DNA of 64,000 bases, from positions 321,430,737-321,494,736 of the forward strand of contig OW240916.1 in NCBI GenBank assembly GCA_933207985.1. The letters run 5' to 3'. The DNA is from Pelobates cultripes. Taxonomy: Eukaryota > Chordata > Amphibia > Anura > Pelobatidae. This document shows positions 22,212 through 34,200 of the stretch, piece after piece. The translations under genes and the position numbers were made by a program. How positions within the stretch are numbered: the stretch's first letter is position 1; each line of letters begins with the position of its first letter. A model generated the notes under the pieces. That model saw only the letters and a program-made list of their open reading frames with translations. It was not told where the DNA came from and did no database searches.

Positions 22212-25200
22212 GTGAGTACATTTTTAAGTTATTTCTTCCACTCTTGAAAGTCCAGTTGTAGCAGCGTGGATGGAGATGCCCTCCATCTGTACAGAGAGAA
22301 TACAAGTAATGTTAATTACAGATCTACATCTCCGAATTAGGAGCTGTCAGTTTAGGATTAGAACATGTGTTGCACTTCTTACCTTCCCTGAATGAACCTG
22401 TTACTTTTTAGTTCCATCTACTTTTGTTTGGTGGTAGATCAGGGCCCTTCCCGTGGATCCTCCTGCATACTAGTTGTAGATGAACCAACTTTAAAGTCCT
22501 GTGACTCTTCATCTAAAGTCACATCAGGAAGCATTAGTTAATAGAACATAATGCCATTTTCACCCCCTTTCCTTGGCAGACAAACTCTGTACTGATTGCT
22601 GTATTAAACTGGAGGGTGACGTCAAATATAAAAAATGACTTTTTTTTTGTAGTGTCACTGTATCTTTCAGTGTGTGTATATGTGAAGTGCGTTTTGTGTG
22701 TTAATGTGTGTGTGTGCATACATCCTAGCAATCAAACCCCAACATAACATGAAAACACACCCCTGCAAACACAAACATTACATACAGGGCTGCCATCAGA
22801 AATGTTGGGGCCCCTGACACAGCTCAAGGTCTGGGCCCCCCTGTGCCTGCACCTGAGTCCGCCCAAAGTGCTGCCCCCCCCCCGAGGGATGCAGTGTCTG
22901 CAGGGCCGGTTCATTCCTTCCCCCCCTACCATTTCATTCATTCCTCCCCCCCTCCCATTTCATTCATTCCTCCCCCCCTCCCCCTATTTCATTCATTCCT
23001 CCTATTTCATTCTCCTCCTATTTCTCTCTATTTAATTCCCCCTCCCATTTCATTTCACATCTATTCCCCTCCCATTTCAATTCCTCCCTATTTCTCATTC
23101 ATTCCCTCCCATTTCTATCTATTCCTCCCATTTCTCTATTCCTCCCTCCATTTCATTCATTCCTCCCTCCTATTTATCTATTCCTCCTCCTATTTTATCT
23201 TTCCTCCCCTCCTATCATCTATTCCTCCTCCCATTTCTATCTATTCCTCCTCCCATTTCATCTATTCCTCCTCTCCTCCCATTTCATTCATTCCTCCCTC
23301 CCATTTCATTCATTCATTCCTCCTCCCATTTCATTCATCCTCCCATTTCTCCCCCTCCCATTTCATTCATCCCCCTCCCATTTCATTCATTCCTCCCTCC
23401 CATTTATCTATCCCATTTCTCCATTCCTCCTCCTATTTATCTAGCTCCGTAGCTAGCTGTGCTTCTTCAGTCTGCCGAGCTGAAGATGACGCTCGCATCA
23501 GTACAGTGCGAGGGAGCTGAAGAGGAAGCACACAGCGAGTGCTCCCTCGCCGCCGCCCGCCCGGTGACTGCAGGGCCAGCCTCTGGGGGGCCCTGAGGTG
23601 ACCGGCTGCTGGGCCCCCCAGGAGAAGAGGCTGGCCCTGTGGGTACATACCGGGTCGCAGGGCCCCCTGCGACCCGGTATGTACCCACTGAATGTGGGGC
23701 CCGGACGACCTGAGCAGTCCGGGCCCCCCAGGACCGCCGGGCCCATGACAACCGTTACGGTTGTCATGCCCTGATGGCGGCCCTGATTACATACAAAAAT
23801 GCCCCTGAATTCAAACTCCATAACTATATACAAACACACCCCTGCAAACACAAACACCAATATTACACACATGCATTTAAAAACAAACACTACAAATGCA
23901 AACATTACATACAAAAGCACACCTGCTCCTAAGTATTACAATCTGTTTACTATCTGTGTGTGTGTGTGTGTATGCCAAAAAACTCAATTTGCACAAAAAG
24001 GAACCTAATACTCTGCTAATTAAAAGGTTTGTGTTTACGGTGCAAATTTTCTTGTGGGTGCGGGGGTTTCCATGATGTTGGTACACCATGTCAAAGGGTT
24101 GCACAGGAAAAATTAATTGGGAACCCCTGTATTAGACATAAACCCTAGAGATTATAACGTCTATAGAGATGTCAGGCTTATTTGATATTAAAACTTTTGT
24201 CATATGTTTAAACGAAAGTCTCGCTTTATACCAGCATTGTGCTATGGTTCTTAAACATAAAGGAACACTACAGTATCTAGTTAAAGGGATTCTCCAGTGC
24301 CAGGAAAACCTTTGTTTCCCTGGCACTGCAGGACCCTCTAGTGCCCCTCCCATCCCAAGTTACCGAAGGGGTTAAAACCCCTTCAGTGGCTTACCAGAGT
24401 CCAGCGCCGATGTCCCTCGACACTGGGTCAGGCTCCACCTTCTCTCCTCCCCAGCCGACCTCCCCTTGGGAAAGCATTGAATAACACTTTCATTGCTTTC
24501 CTATGGGATTTCCTCATTGCTGGAGGTCCTCACATAGCGTGAGGACGTCCAGCGTCATTTTAAAACACTTCATGTTCTATGAACACGGAAGTCCCTCTAG
24601 TGTCTGTCTAGTAGTTGGTCACTAGAAGACTTAACCCCGCAATGTAAATATTGCAGTTTATGAAAACTGCAATAATTGCAATTGCAGGGTTAAGGGTAGT
24701 GGGAGTTGGCACCCAGACCACTCCAACGGGCAGAAGTGGTCTGGGTGCCTGGAGTGTCCCTTTAACCAAAGTTAAGTTGTTATGGCGCCAATAGAATATA
24801 CAAATAGGTGTAACTAATACATTCTAATATCAATAATAGGCTGCAACACACAAAGAAGGGCCTGTGACCTGAAATAGAAAAAATCAAAAGTGTGTTCACT
24901 CAAAGTGTAAATGTATCACCACTTAAAACCCCCAAATTTCAATGTAACCAAAAGTAGGATATATAGTCTCCCACTGAGGGAGTCTAGAGACAGGGGCTTT
25001 ACTAGCCTAAAAGAGGGGAAATGAAACCCAACCTTTAATCAATCTATGGATATGCATAAAAGAGAAGGGGGGGAGGGGGGGAGGAGGGGGATTGGGATTG
25101 GTGTCTGAGATCTGAAGCACTTCTCTTATATGAATGGGAAAACTTATCATCAAACAGTCCTGCATAGTGATCAAGGGAGCCAAATTATGGATAGATAGAA

Positions 25201-28200
25201 ACACTGAGTGCAAACAGATCTGCACCAGAGTGTGTAATAACCTGTGGAAATAAAAATATGGGGTATCACCACTAACACACAGAACCAACTCAGAATAAAC
25301 TCCACTTAGTGGACCCATGTACTAAATTTAACATCCAGTTGTGTCACTGATTTTATCAAGTTGTATAAATCCTCCTATCCATACGTACTGTATGGATAGT
25401 AGTATTTATCGAGATAAAATCTATTTTTGAAAGATTGACATCATCTTAATCTGGGTGACTTTACAGACTTTGTCACACTTCTGAATACTAACAATCTGAG
25501 ATTTGCAAGTGAAGTGGGGGGGTAGGAACCTTAATTTCTTGGATCTAACGGTCTGTATCGGAAAATCACCTCTAATGGTGTCCTGGACTGGACCAGCCAC
25601 CATTCACCAAGATTAAAGGCCAGTATCCCTGTTGGCCTATACCGAAGATTGCGCAGGAATTTCTCTTAACTTAAGGATTTTAAAACTAAAGCTTGCGATG
25701 TTAGAAAACCCTTTAGAGAAAAGGGATATCCTAATAGAGTACTCAAGAGAGCCTACTGCAGAGCAATCCGAGCCGACAGGGATGCTGTAAAACAGAATAT
25801 ATGGGATACCGGGCGCTTACAGCAAAAAAGAATACACAAGTGCAGCCTAAAACACTCAAAGTGTATTGTCACAAAGTACACTTAACCAGGCACAAAAATA
25901 CCACAGAGAAGTGTCAAAGCGCACACTGTGGTACTTAATTACCTTTAATTCAAAATAAGATGTAGTAGGTTTTTTCCCTTGGTAGGAACCCTAAACAATG
26001 TAAATACAAAGCAGAGGGACCATATTGTAACCTGTTTACATAAATATAACAGTGATACAATAAAAATGGAACACTCACACTTTCCAGAGCCCTTAGAGTG
26101 AACTGTAAGGGCATGTCCTCCACAAAAGGGATGGTTGTATAAATGTATCGTTGGAACCTTGAGGCTTCCAGATGAAAAGCAGGAACCAGGTAAAAGTATA
26201 ACTATATATTTATTCCAACTTGTAATTAAAACAATGATTTGTCATGTTCTGGAATTCTCTCAGTCCAAAACTCCACTGTCCTTAAATTCTGAATCATTAT
26301 ATACCCCATCCTAGAGTATATTCGGATGCTTCCGTGACTAATGGCTTTCACAGTACGTATGGATAGTATTATTATTCCAAGTTGATAACATCAGTGGCTC
26401 AGTCAGGACGTTAATAATTTCATTTAGTACATAGGTCCACTAAGTGGAGTTTATTCTGAGTTGACTATGTGTGTTAGTGGTGATATGTGCCACAGGTTAT
26501 TACACACACTCTGGTGCAGATCTGTTTGCACTCAGTGTTTCTATCTATCCATAATTTGGCTCCCTTGATCACTATGCAGGACTGTTTGATGCTAAGTTTT
26601 CACATTCATATAAGAGAAGTGCTTCAGATCTCACCAGACACACCAATCCCCGTCCTGTATGAACTCAATGATAGGAAGGATATACCCTTCCATACACCAA
26701 CAAGCCTTCTCCCAGCCATATCCTTTTTTTATGGGGTTTTGCCTTACCCTTACGGATTGTGAGTTTCTTACCATCTTGAAACATTTGTTTACATTTTAGG
26801 TGGCTCCCCCCCTCACCTTGCCACTCCTAGAGTTTTAACCAGTCAGGTTACTTAGGGGGGTGGGTTGATGACCTCCCACAGAGAACAGCTGATGGTACTT
26901 GTTAGTTAATGATAAGGACATAAAACTGACAGACAGGCTGCCCACAGTAGTATGCTCCTGACGACAGCTTGCTGACACGCGAAACGCGTGTCAATCTTTC
27001 TGTTTCTTTCCTTTCACACCTCACTAGGTAGCACAATTTTCATACCATTGTGTTTATCTTCTTTTTAGGGAGGTTTATTTCACGTTTTTCTTTTTCTTTG
27101 GCAAGCTGTAATAGGGAGAGATGGTTCAGGTAGACCTTAGTGGCTTGTCCACCGTGTCGAGGTAATCTAAGGGAAGGCCTTCTAAGTTTTTGTTAGGTTT
27201 GATTAGATTCTCCAATCTCCTACTTATCTTTCCCTCTTACCTGACATATCTGCCTATCCATTTAGTCGGTTGCTAGAGGGAACGGGGTACTTTAGCACCA
27301 TAATCATGGTAGTAACAGTAGTTACATTTTTGTTACACTATATTCAAGAGCTAAATTGTCTTCCTCTGGTTCCCCCATTTCCTGTGAGTTAGAGCACTGT
27401 AGCTCACATATCCCCGTTGCACCGTTTAGCTAATCTGCCTTTTTTCCTTTTGGCTTGCCTTTTATGCATATTCCTAGATTGATTAAAAGTTGGGTTTCCT
27501 TCCCTTTTCCCTCTTTTTATATTTTTATGCCAGTGAAGCCCCTGCCCCTAGTCTCTCTCAGTGGGACACTATATTTCCCACTTTTACGCTATTAGAGGGT
27601 TATGCCCTCATCCTATGAGCTCCACTATAGGTGGTCACAGGGCTGCAACCCACTAGCCCTTAATTTGCATCCAGGCTCCTGGACTGCACTGCTGTTTTCC
27701 TTTATCCTTTGTTATATTCAATATAAGCAAAAGTAGCTGTCAATAAGCTACAGTTTCTACTGGAACAAAGGTCTAGTTCTCACCCAAAAAAAGGCTATTT
27801 GAGACCAAAGGGGCCTCACTCCTTGGCAAGGACCCAAATCTATATCTATATCTTAATGGTAACCAGCTTGACAGTCTATGGGGAGAAATATCCAAAAATA
27901 CAGAATACATAAAAACCGGGCTGGGGAAAAAACAAGAAGATGTGTGAAAAAAAAAACCCCAAACTCTATCCATTTCAGTTCATTGACGTGGTCTGCGTGC
28001 AGTGCCCCTGTCAGTTTAACCTTGCCATAGTAATTGTTGCAGTTATCGAGAAACTGCAATAATAACCTTGCAGGGTTATCTCTACCTCTAGTGGCTGTCT
28101 AAAAGTCACTAGAGATGTTTTCAGATGATGAGGAAACTTTTGGTTGCCTAACTGACACTGGACTTCCTCACTCTATGCATGACAACATCAGCGTCCTATA

Positions 28201-31200
28201 GGATTGCCCTAATGCGATCACTAGTTAGTGCCGAGGCAGAGCCTGACCCTCGGCACTGGGTTTAGGTAAGTGACAAAGAGGTTATAACAAACTGGAGCCT
28301 GTTTTCCTTAGGACGTTTGGTTCTGACCTACACTGTCTGGCAATTCTTTTCCAATATGGAACTAACAAACGCGATACCACTGCTCCAGATCAGTACTTAG
28401 TTGTTCCATTCAGCTATATGAATATGTGAAATCTCTAACAAAGTCAGTCCTAAAACACTTTTTTTTTTTTTCTTCTCTGTCCCTATTCCACCTCCCTCTA
28501 TTTGTAGAAACTGCAAACAGTCAAGAACTTCCACCTGTGGGAAAAGAATCAGAACCACCTACTTACCCAGAACCTGGTAGGTCTATTGCTTTAGTTACAG
28601 GGTCCCTCCCAAATAATGTAAATATAAATATTTTGATAGATGCTGGATACGCCATCTTGTATCTGGCTCATTGTGGAAGTTGGCCACAACAAAAGCCAGT
28701 TCCAAACACTCCTGTAGGTTGAATATGCTATACTTACTGTTTTTACAAAGTACTGATACAATAACGGCAGTAAAAATATGCCTCTTGTCTCTCAAACCTC
28801 CCATCATTTAGCCCCTATGAACAGGTTTTATAGTACAGACCGCACTCATTACCTTTTTATTAGGGACAGGTCCAGTTCCTTACAGTGTGGTCTAGTGAAC
28901 ATGTAGCACCTCCACCAACTTGGTGTTTTAGAAGACACATTGGAATTTTGTATACATATCCAATCTTTCCTATTTACCCAATCTATTTTCAGAGATTGCA
29001 GAATGTCAAGCTATCCCTCCTCCGGTTCCTGATGCAGAAGAGTCAGAACAGCCTAAAACCGACCCAGAACCTGGTATGTCCATGTCTAGTCAGAGATCCT
29101 TGTTCACACATTGCAGTCCTAGAACGTTTAGCTGCTATCGCTGACCAAAGCATCATAAAGAATTTTCAAAACCTGTAGGTGTTTAAAGTAGCACGATTAC
29201 TTTATCATTTTAAAACCATGTTACTTCATTTCAAACAGAGCTGTAGTAATTGAGATTTACTTCTTTAATGTTTAAGTGTTTATATTGATAATGGGCAACA
29301 AGTGGTCATCTAACTGGTGGCCATCATGTAGAATGCCCACTGGCAGAGTAGCTAAATTTAGTCATCCAAATATAATGTGTAGAATGGCTGCAGTTACTCC
29401 CAGTCCAGAAATGTTTTTATTAAATTGTTATACCGCCTTGGTGTTTGAATTTGGTGTATCCTCATGGAAGCTCAGGTTTGGTTAAATTATTGCAGAAAGC
29501 TTCTGATTTATAGAGGTTATAAGGGAACACGTCAACTCGGTAAGAAGACCATTTGAGACACCGATCTTACGTCACCTAAACACATCATGCTAACTCTGCG
29601 AACAAAATCAGATACCTGGGCATTGAGTGCCCAATCCCAATGTAAAGGGAATTGGGACCGCAGATTGCGACAAAGAAAATCATATTAAATGTATAGACTT
29701 AACACACTTTCACCACACGGCCTGAATGAGGGTTTTTCCTTTTCTGCCTTTCTGTACAACTCTCTCTACAACATGGATTCAACAATGCTGAGTGATTTTT
29801 CTCAAGATCCCTACCTTTCTTTTCTATATCTATAGATATGTAAATATTTTAATTGTGAGCAGTCTCTTGTCATGGTTAGTAGTAATGTCGTTGTTGTGAC
29901 TGTGCTGTAGATGGACTACAGACACAATATATGTGTACTAACCAGCCACAATGAAAAAACATACCTAATAATGCACTTTCTGACTCTCCTAACTCTTTAT
30001 TCAGTCACCAAAATCAAACTGGCAGCTATAACCTAGTGAATACAAAGGTACATGAAGCATTTTGCACACCAACAGCCGTTGAGTTAATATATTGTGTATG
30101 AGATCCCCAAACGTGCTAGAATAACTTCATACTGGGGCAACTCCTGCAACTTTAATTTACCTTCAATTTGACTTATAATTACGATTATCACTAAATGCAA
30201 ACATAATTAACATTTATTTATTTTTACTTTATTTGTGGCTTTGTGCATCCTTGTTGAACTCCTTATATTAAAAATATTAAGAATCCCGTTTTTGGTTAGG
30301 GGACAAAATGAGAAATTCGTATAGACGTCCAGTATGACCGTCTCTGAGAACCGTACTAATTCCTCTCATTTAATGTAAATCCTCCCCTCTGTTTCAGTAC
30401 CAGAATTTGAGATTTGTTACGTGCCTGCACCTTAGCCATCTCCACCTGCACCAGTCTTGCTGACCGATGACGTATCTAACACCACTAACACAGAGCCTGG
30501 TAAAAGTGGGACCGGTGCTATTTATGTGACTGGTCTCCTTTTCAACCATCGAATTAACTGTTTTATATCCTAATCTTTAATGCTAGCTGTTACTGCTGGG
30601 CTGGGGTCATAACCATGTTTACTGATAATGAGTTTGTGCAGGGCCGCCATCAGAGCATGACAACCGCAACGGTTGTCATGGGCCCGGCGGTCCTTGGGGG
30701 CCCGGACTGCTCAGGTCGTCCGGGCCCCACATTCAGTGGGTACATACCGGGTCGCAGGGGGCCCTGCGACCCGGTATGTACCCACAGGGCCAGCCTCTTC
30801 TCCTGGGGGGCCCAGCAGCCGGTCACCTCAGGGCCCCCCAGAGGCTGGCCCTGCTGACACCCGGCGGGCCGGCGCGCGAGGGAGCACTCTCTGTGTGCTT
30901 AATCTTCAGCTCCCTCGCGCACCGTACTGATGCCGGAGCCGGAAGATGACGTCATCTTCCGGCTCTGGCATTAGTACGCGGCGCGCGAGGGAGCTGAAGA
31001 GGAAGCACACAGAGAGTGCTCCCTCGCGCGCCGGACGTCTGCAGGGAGAAAATGAGTGAGTGAGTGAGGGGGGAGAAAATTTGTGGGAGTGGGGGGGAGA
31101 GGGAGGGAAGAAAATTGAGTGGGCAGGGAGAGGGAGGGAGGAAATTTGAGTGGGGGAGAGGAAGGGAGGAAATTTGAGGGAGAGGAAGGAAATTTGAGGG

Positions 31201-34200
31201 AGGGAGAGGAAGGAAATTTGAGGGGGGAGGGAGAGGAAGGAAATTTGAGGGGGGGAGGGAAAGGAAGGAAATTTGAGGGGAGGGAGGAGAGAAGAAATTT
31301 GAGGAGGGGGGGAGAGGAAGGAAATTTGAGGGAGGGAGGGAGGAAGGAAATTTGAGGGGGGAGGGAGGAAGGAAATTTGATGGGTGGAGAAGAAGGAAAT
31401 GAGAGGGAGGGGGAGAAGAAGGAAATGAGAGGGAGGGGGAGAAGAAGGAAATAGACGGGGGTAGGGGGAGAGATTGACATCCATCACACACACACACAAT
31501 GCACCCCTTGCACACAGAAAAACACACAATACATTACACACAGACACATACACAAGCAATGCATCCCTTACACACAGCAACACACAATGCACCCCTTACA
31601 CACACTCAGTGCATCCCTTACAGACGCACACACTGCATCCCATACATACACAAACTCACCTTGGAGCCCTTACACATGCAAACACAGATTCACACAATGC
31701 ATTCCTTACACACATCAGGACATCCCCCCCCACACACACACCCCTGTGAACAAACTCATTGGTGAAACATAAAGGTGGACCCTGGGACCCAGACCTTGAG
31801 CTGTGTAAAGGGCCCTCAAAAAAAATGGTGCTGCTCCCCGTTCTCCCAGAACATTGATTTTTGTGACCACAGTCAGGGCCGCCATCAGGGGGTGACAACC
31901 ATAACGGTTGTCACGGGCCCGGCGGCCCTGGGGGGCCCGGCCACCCGGGCCCCACATGTGGGTCCCATCGGATGGCCACACACTTAGGGCCACCCGATGG
32001 GCCCTAAATCTTCAGTAGCCCGGTCAGCCAAAAAAAAGTCGCAAGTGCTGCTGGGAGGAAGTGGTCACTTCCTCCCAGCCCACTCCACGCGGGAGGAGCG
32101 CGCGGCCGGTTAAGTGGGAGAACCAGGCAGTGAAGAGGGAGCCGCGCCGACTCCCATCATCCCCAGCCACCCTCCTGCAAAGAAAAGGTAAGAGACAGGA
32201 GGGTGGCTGGAAAATGAGCTGTGTGTGTGTGTCTGTATGCATGTCTGTCTGTATGTGTATGCCTGTCTGTATGCATGTCTGTCTGTGTATGTATGTCTGT
32301 GTGTGTCTGTATGTATGTGTATGCCTGTCTGTATGCATGTCTGTCTGTCTGTCTGTATGCATGTATGTCTGTCTATGTATGTATGTATGTGTATGTCTGT
32401 CTGTCTGTAGGCATGCATGTATATCTATGTTATGTATGTCTGTCTGTGTATGTATATCTGTCGGTCTGTATGCATGTATGTGTATGTATGTCTGTCTGTA
32501 TGCATGTCTGTGTGTGTCTGTATGTATGTCTGTGTGTATGTCTATGTTTGTCTGACTGTATGCATGCATGTGTGTATGCATGTGTGTATGTATGTCTGTC
32601 TGTATGTATGTGTATGTCTGTATGTATGTCTATGTATGTATGCATCTATGTCTGTCTGTATGTCATTATATATGTATGTCAGTATGAATGTATGCCTGCA
32701 TATCATTATGAACGTATGTGTGTATGTGTGTATGGATGTCTGTATGCATGTATGTCTGTCAATATGTCTGTATATATGCATGTATGTCAGTCTGAATGTA
32801 TGTATGTATGTCTGTATGCCCTTATGAATGTATGTCTGTTTATGTCTGTATGCCATTATGAATGTATGTGTGTATGGATGACAGTGTCTGTATGTCTGTC
32901 AGTATGTCTGTGTGTGTGTATGTATGTATGCATATCGGTGTCTGTATGTATGTATGTGTCTTTATGTCCTCATGCATGTGTGTCTGTATGTATGTTAGTA
33001 TGTGTCTGTCTGTCACTATGTATGCCTGTGTGTATGTCTCAGTATGTATGCCTGTATGCGTGTATGTCTGTTTCAGTATGTGTGTCTGTTAGTATGTATC
33101 TCTGTCTTTTTGTATCAGTGTGTGTGTTTATGTCTGTGTGTGTTTTCCTGTGGGCGGTATTTGGAGGCGGACCCAGTGGGCGGTATTTGGAGGCGGGCCC
33201 CAGGGGCCCCAGACCCTGAGCTGAGTTAGGGGCCCCAAAATTTCTGGTGGCGGCCCTGACCACAGTTACAAATCGCCTCCAGAGAGCCTGTTCTACACCA
33301 GACCAATGGAGCCAGACGGCAGCTAGAGCCCATCATCAACCTCATCTGGTTGTAAGTAGGCAATCTAGTATATTATTCGTGGCACTAAGCTCTAATTTAC
33401 CTCACATTAAAGGGACACTATAGTCCCCAGAACCACTGCAGCTTAATGTAGTGGTTCTGGTGTCTATAGCCTGTCCCTGCAGGCCTTTAATTGTAAACAC
33501 GGCAGCACTGTGTTAGTTAACATGGCAGATCATATGGGTGGGGCATTGTGATGTCACATGGGAGGCGGCAAACTTTACTTTTGTCTAGGGCGGCAAAAAT
33601 CCTTGCACCGGCCCTGCAGACACTGCATCCCTGTGGGTGGACTCAGGGGGGGAGACTCGGGTGCAGGCACCGGGGGGCCCAGACCTTGAGCTGTGTCAGG
33701 GGCCCCAAAATTTCTGATGGCAGCCCTGAGTTTGTGCTCCGTGTTGGAGTATTATCTGTCTGTAATGGTAATCCTGGTGTATCCCTGTTTTCTAAATAAT
33801 TAACATTCATTTCTCCCAGAGGCCTCATCTCTCCAGACTACACCCTGTGATACCCCATGTTAAAGGGACACTATAGTCACCAAAACAACTTTAGCTTAAT
33901 GAAGCAGTTTTGGTGTATAGATCATGCCTCTGTGTCACTGCCCAATTATCTGTCATATCAGAGTTAAATCACTTTTGTTTGTTTATGCAGCCCTAGCCAC
34001 TCAAATCACCTGGCTGTGACACACACAACCTGTAGAAGGCAAAATGGCTTGATTTTCTATCAGTTATAACTAACTTTAAAAGTTGTGTTTTTTTTTTTTT
34101 AAATCTCCTGCTCTGTAAATTGAACTTTAATTACACACATGAGGCTATTAAAGCAGGAAATAATAAATTATATTATTCCATACGTACTGTAGGAATGTTT

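Larger units (their letters stand above)
30639..33728. mobile_element. hAT insertion, 3.1 kb, nested
   Basis: The ends are CAGGGCCGCCATCAG at 30639 and CTGATGGCAGCCCTG ending at 33728. They are flanked by the 8-bp duplication AGTTTGTG at 30631-30638 and 33729-33736. The empty site is present in block B, where TAATGAGTTTGTGCTCCG runs uninterrupted at 37501-37518. No transposase was found. The interior holds a GC-rich hairpin (30736-30785), a GGAAATTTGAGGGGG minisatellite (31060-31455), a CA tract (31485-31770), and a second full element (31874-33258). Confidence 0.95.
26578..34172 (+). repeat. segmental duplication, block A
   Basis: Block A matches block B (34191-37949) over about 3.7 kb at very high identity. 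A has extra sequence: about 640 bp after 29091, about 125 bp after 30005, and a 3.1-kb hAT insertion at 30639-33728. Block A begins inside the right arm of the Penelope-like element and ends inside a piggyBac-type MITE. Confidence 0.93.

Noticed and set aside
22843..23520. 225-codon Ser/Pro/Phe/Ile-rich frame
   Set aside because: It is a translation of a pyrimidine-rich repeat inside a non-autonomous hAT element.
26172..26189. 18-base micro-exon (CTTCCAG before, GTAAAA after) that would code for DEKQEPG
   Set aside because: It fits phase 1 and even the linker style, but the acceptor has a poor pyrimidine tract, it is inside a Penelope-like element, and such a short match is likely chance.
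30906..31592. 228-codon Ser/Pro-rich frame on the minus strand
   Set aside because: It is the complement of the GGAAATTTGAGGGGG minisatellite.
32221..33219. 332-codon Cys/Val/Met-rich frame
   Set aside because: It is a translation of the TATG/TCTG microsatellite inside a hAT element.
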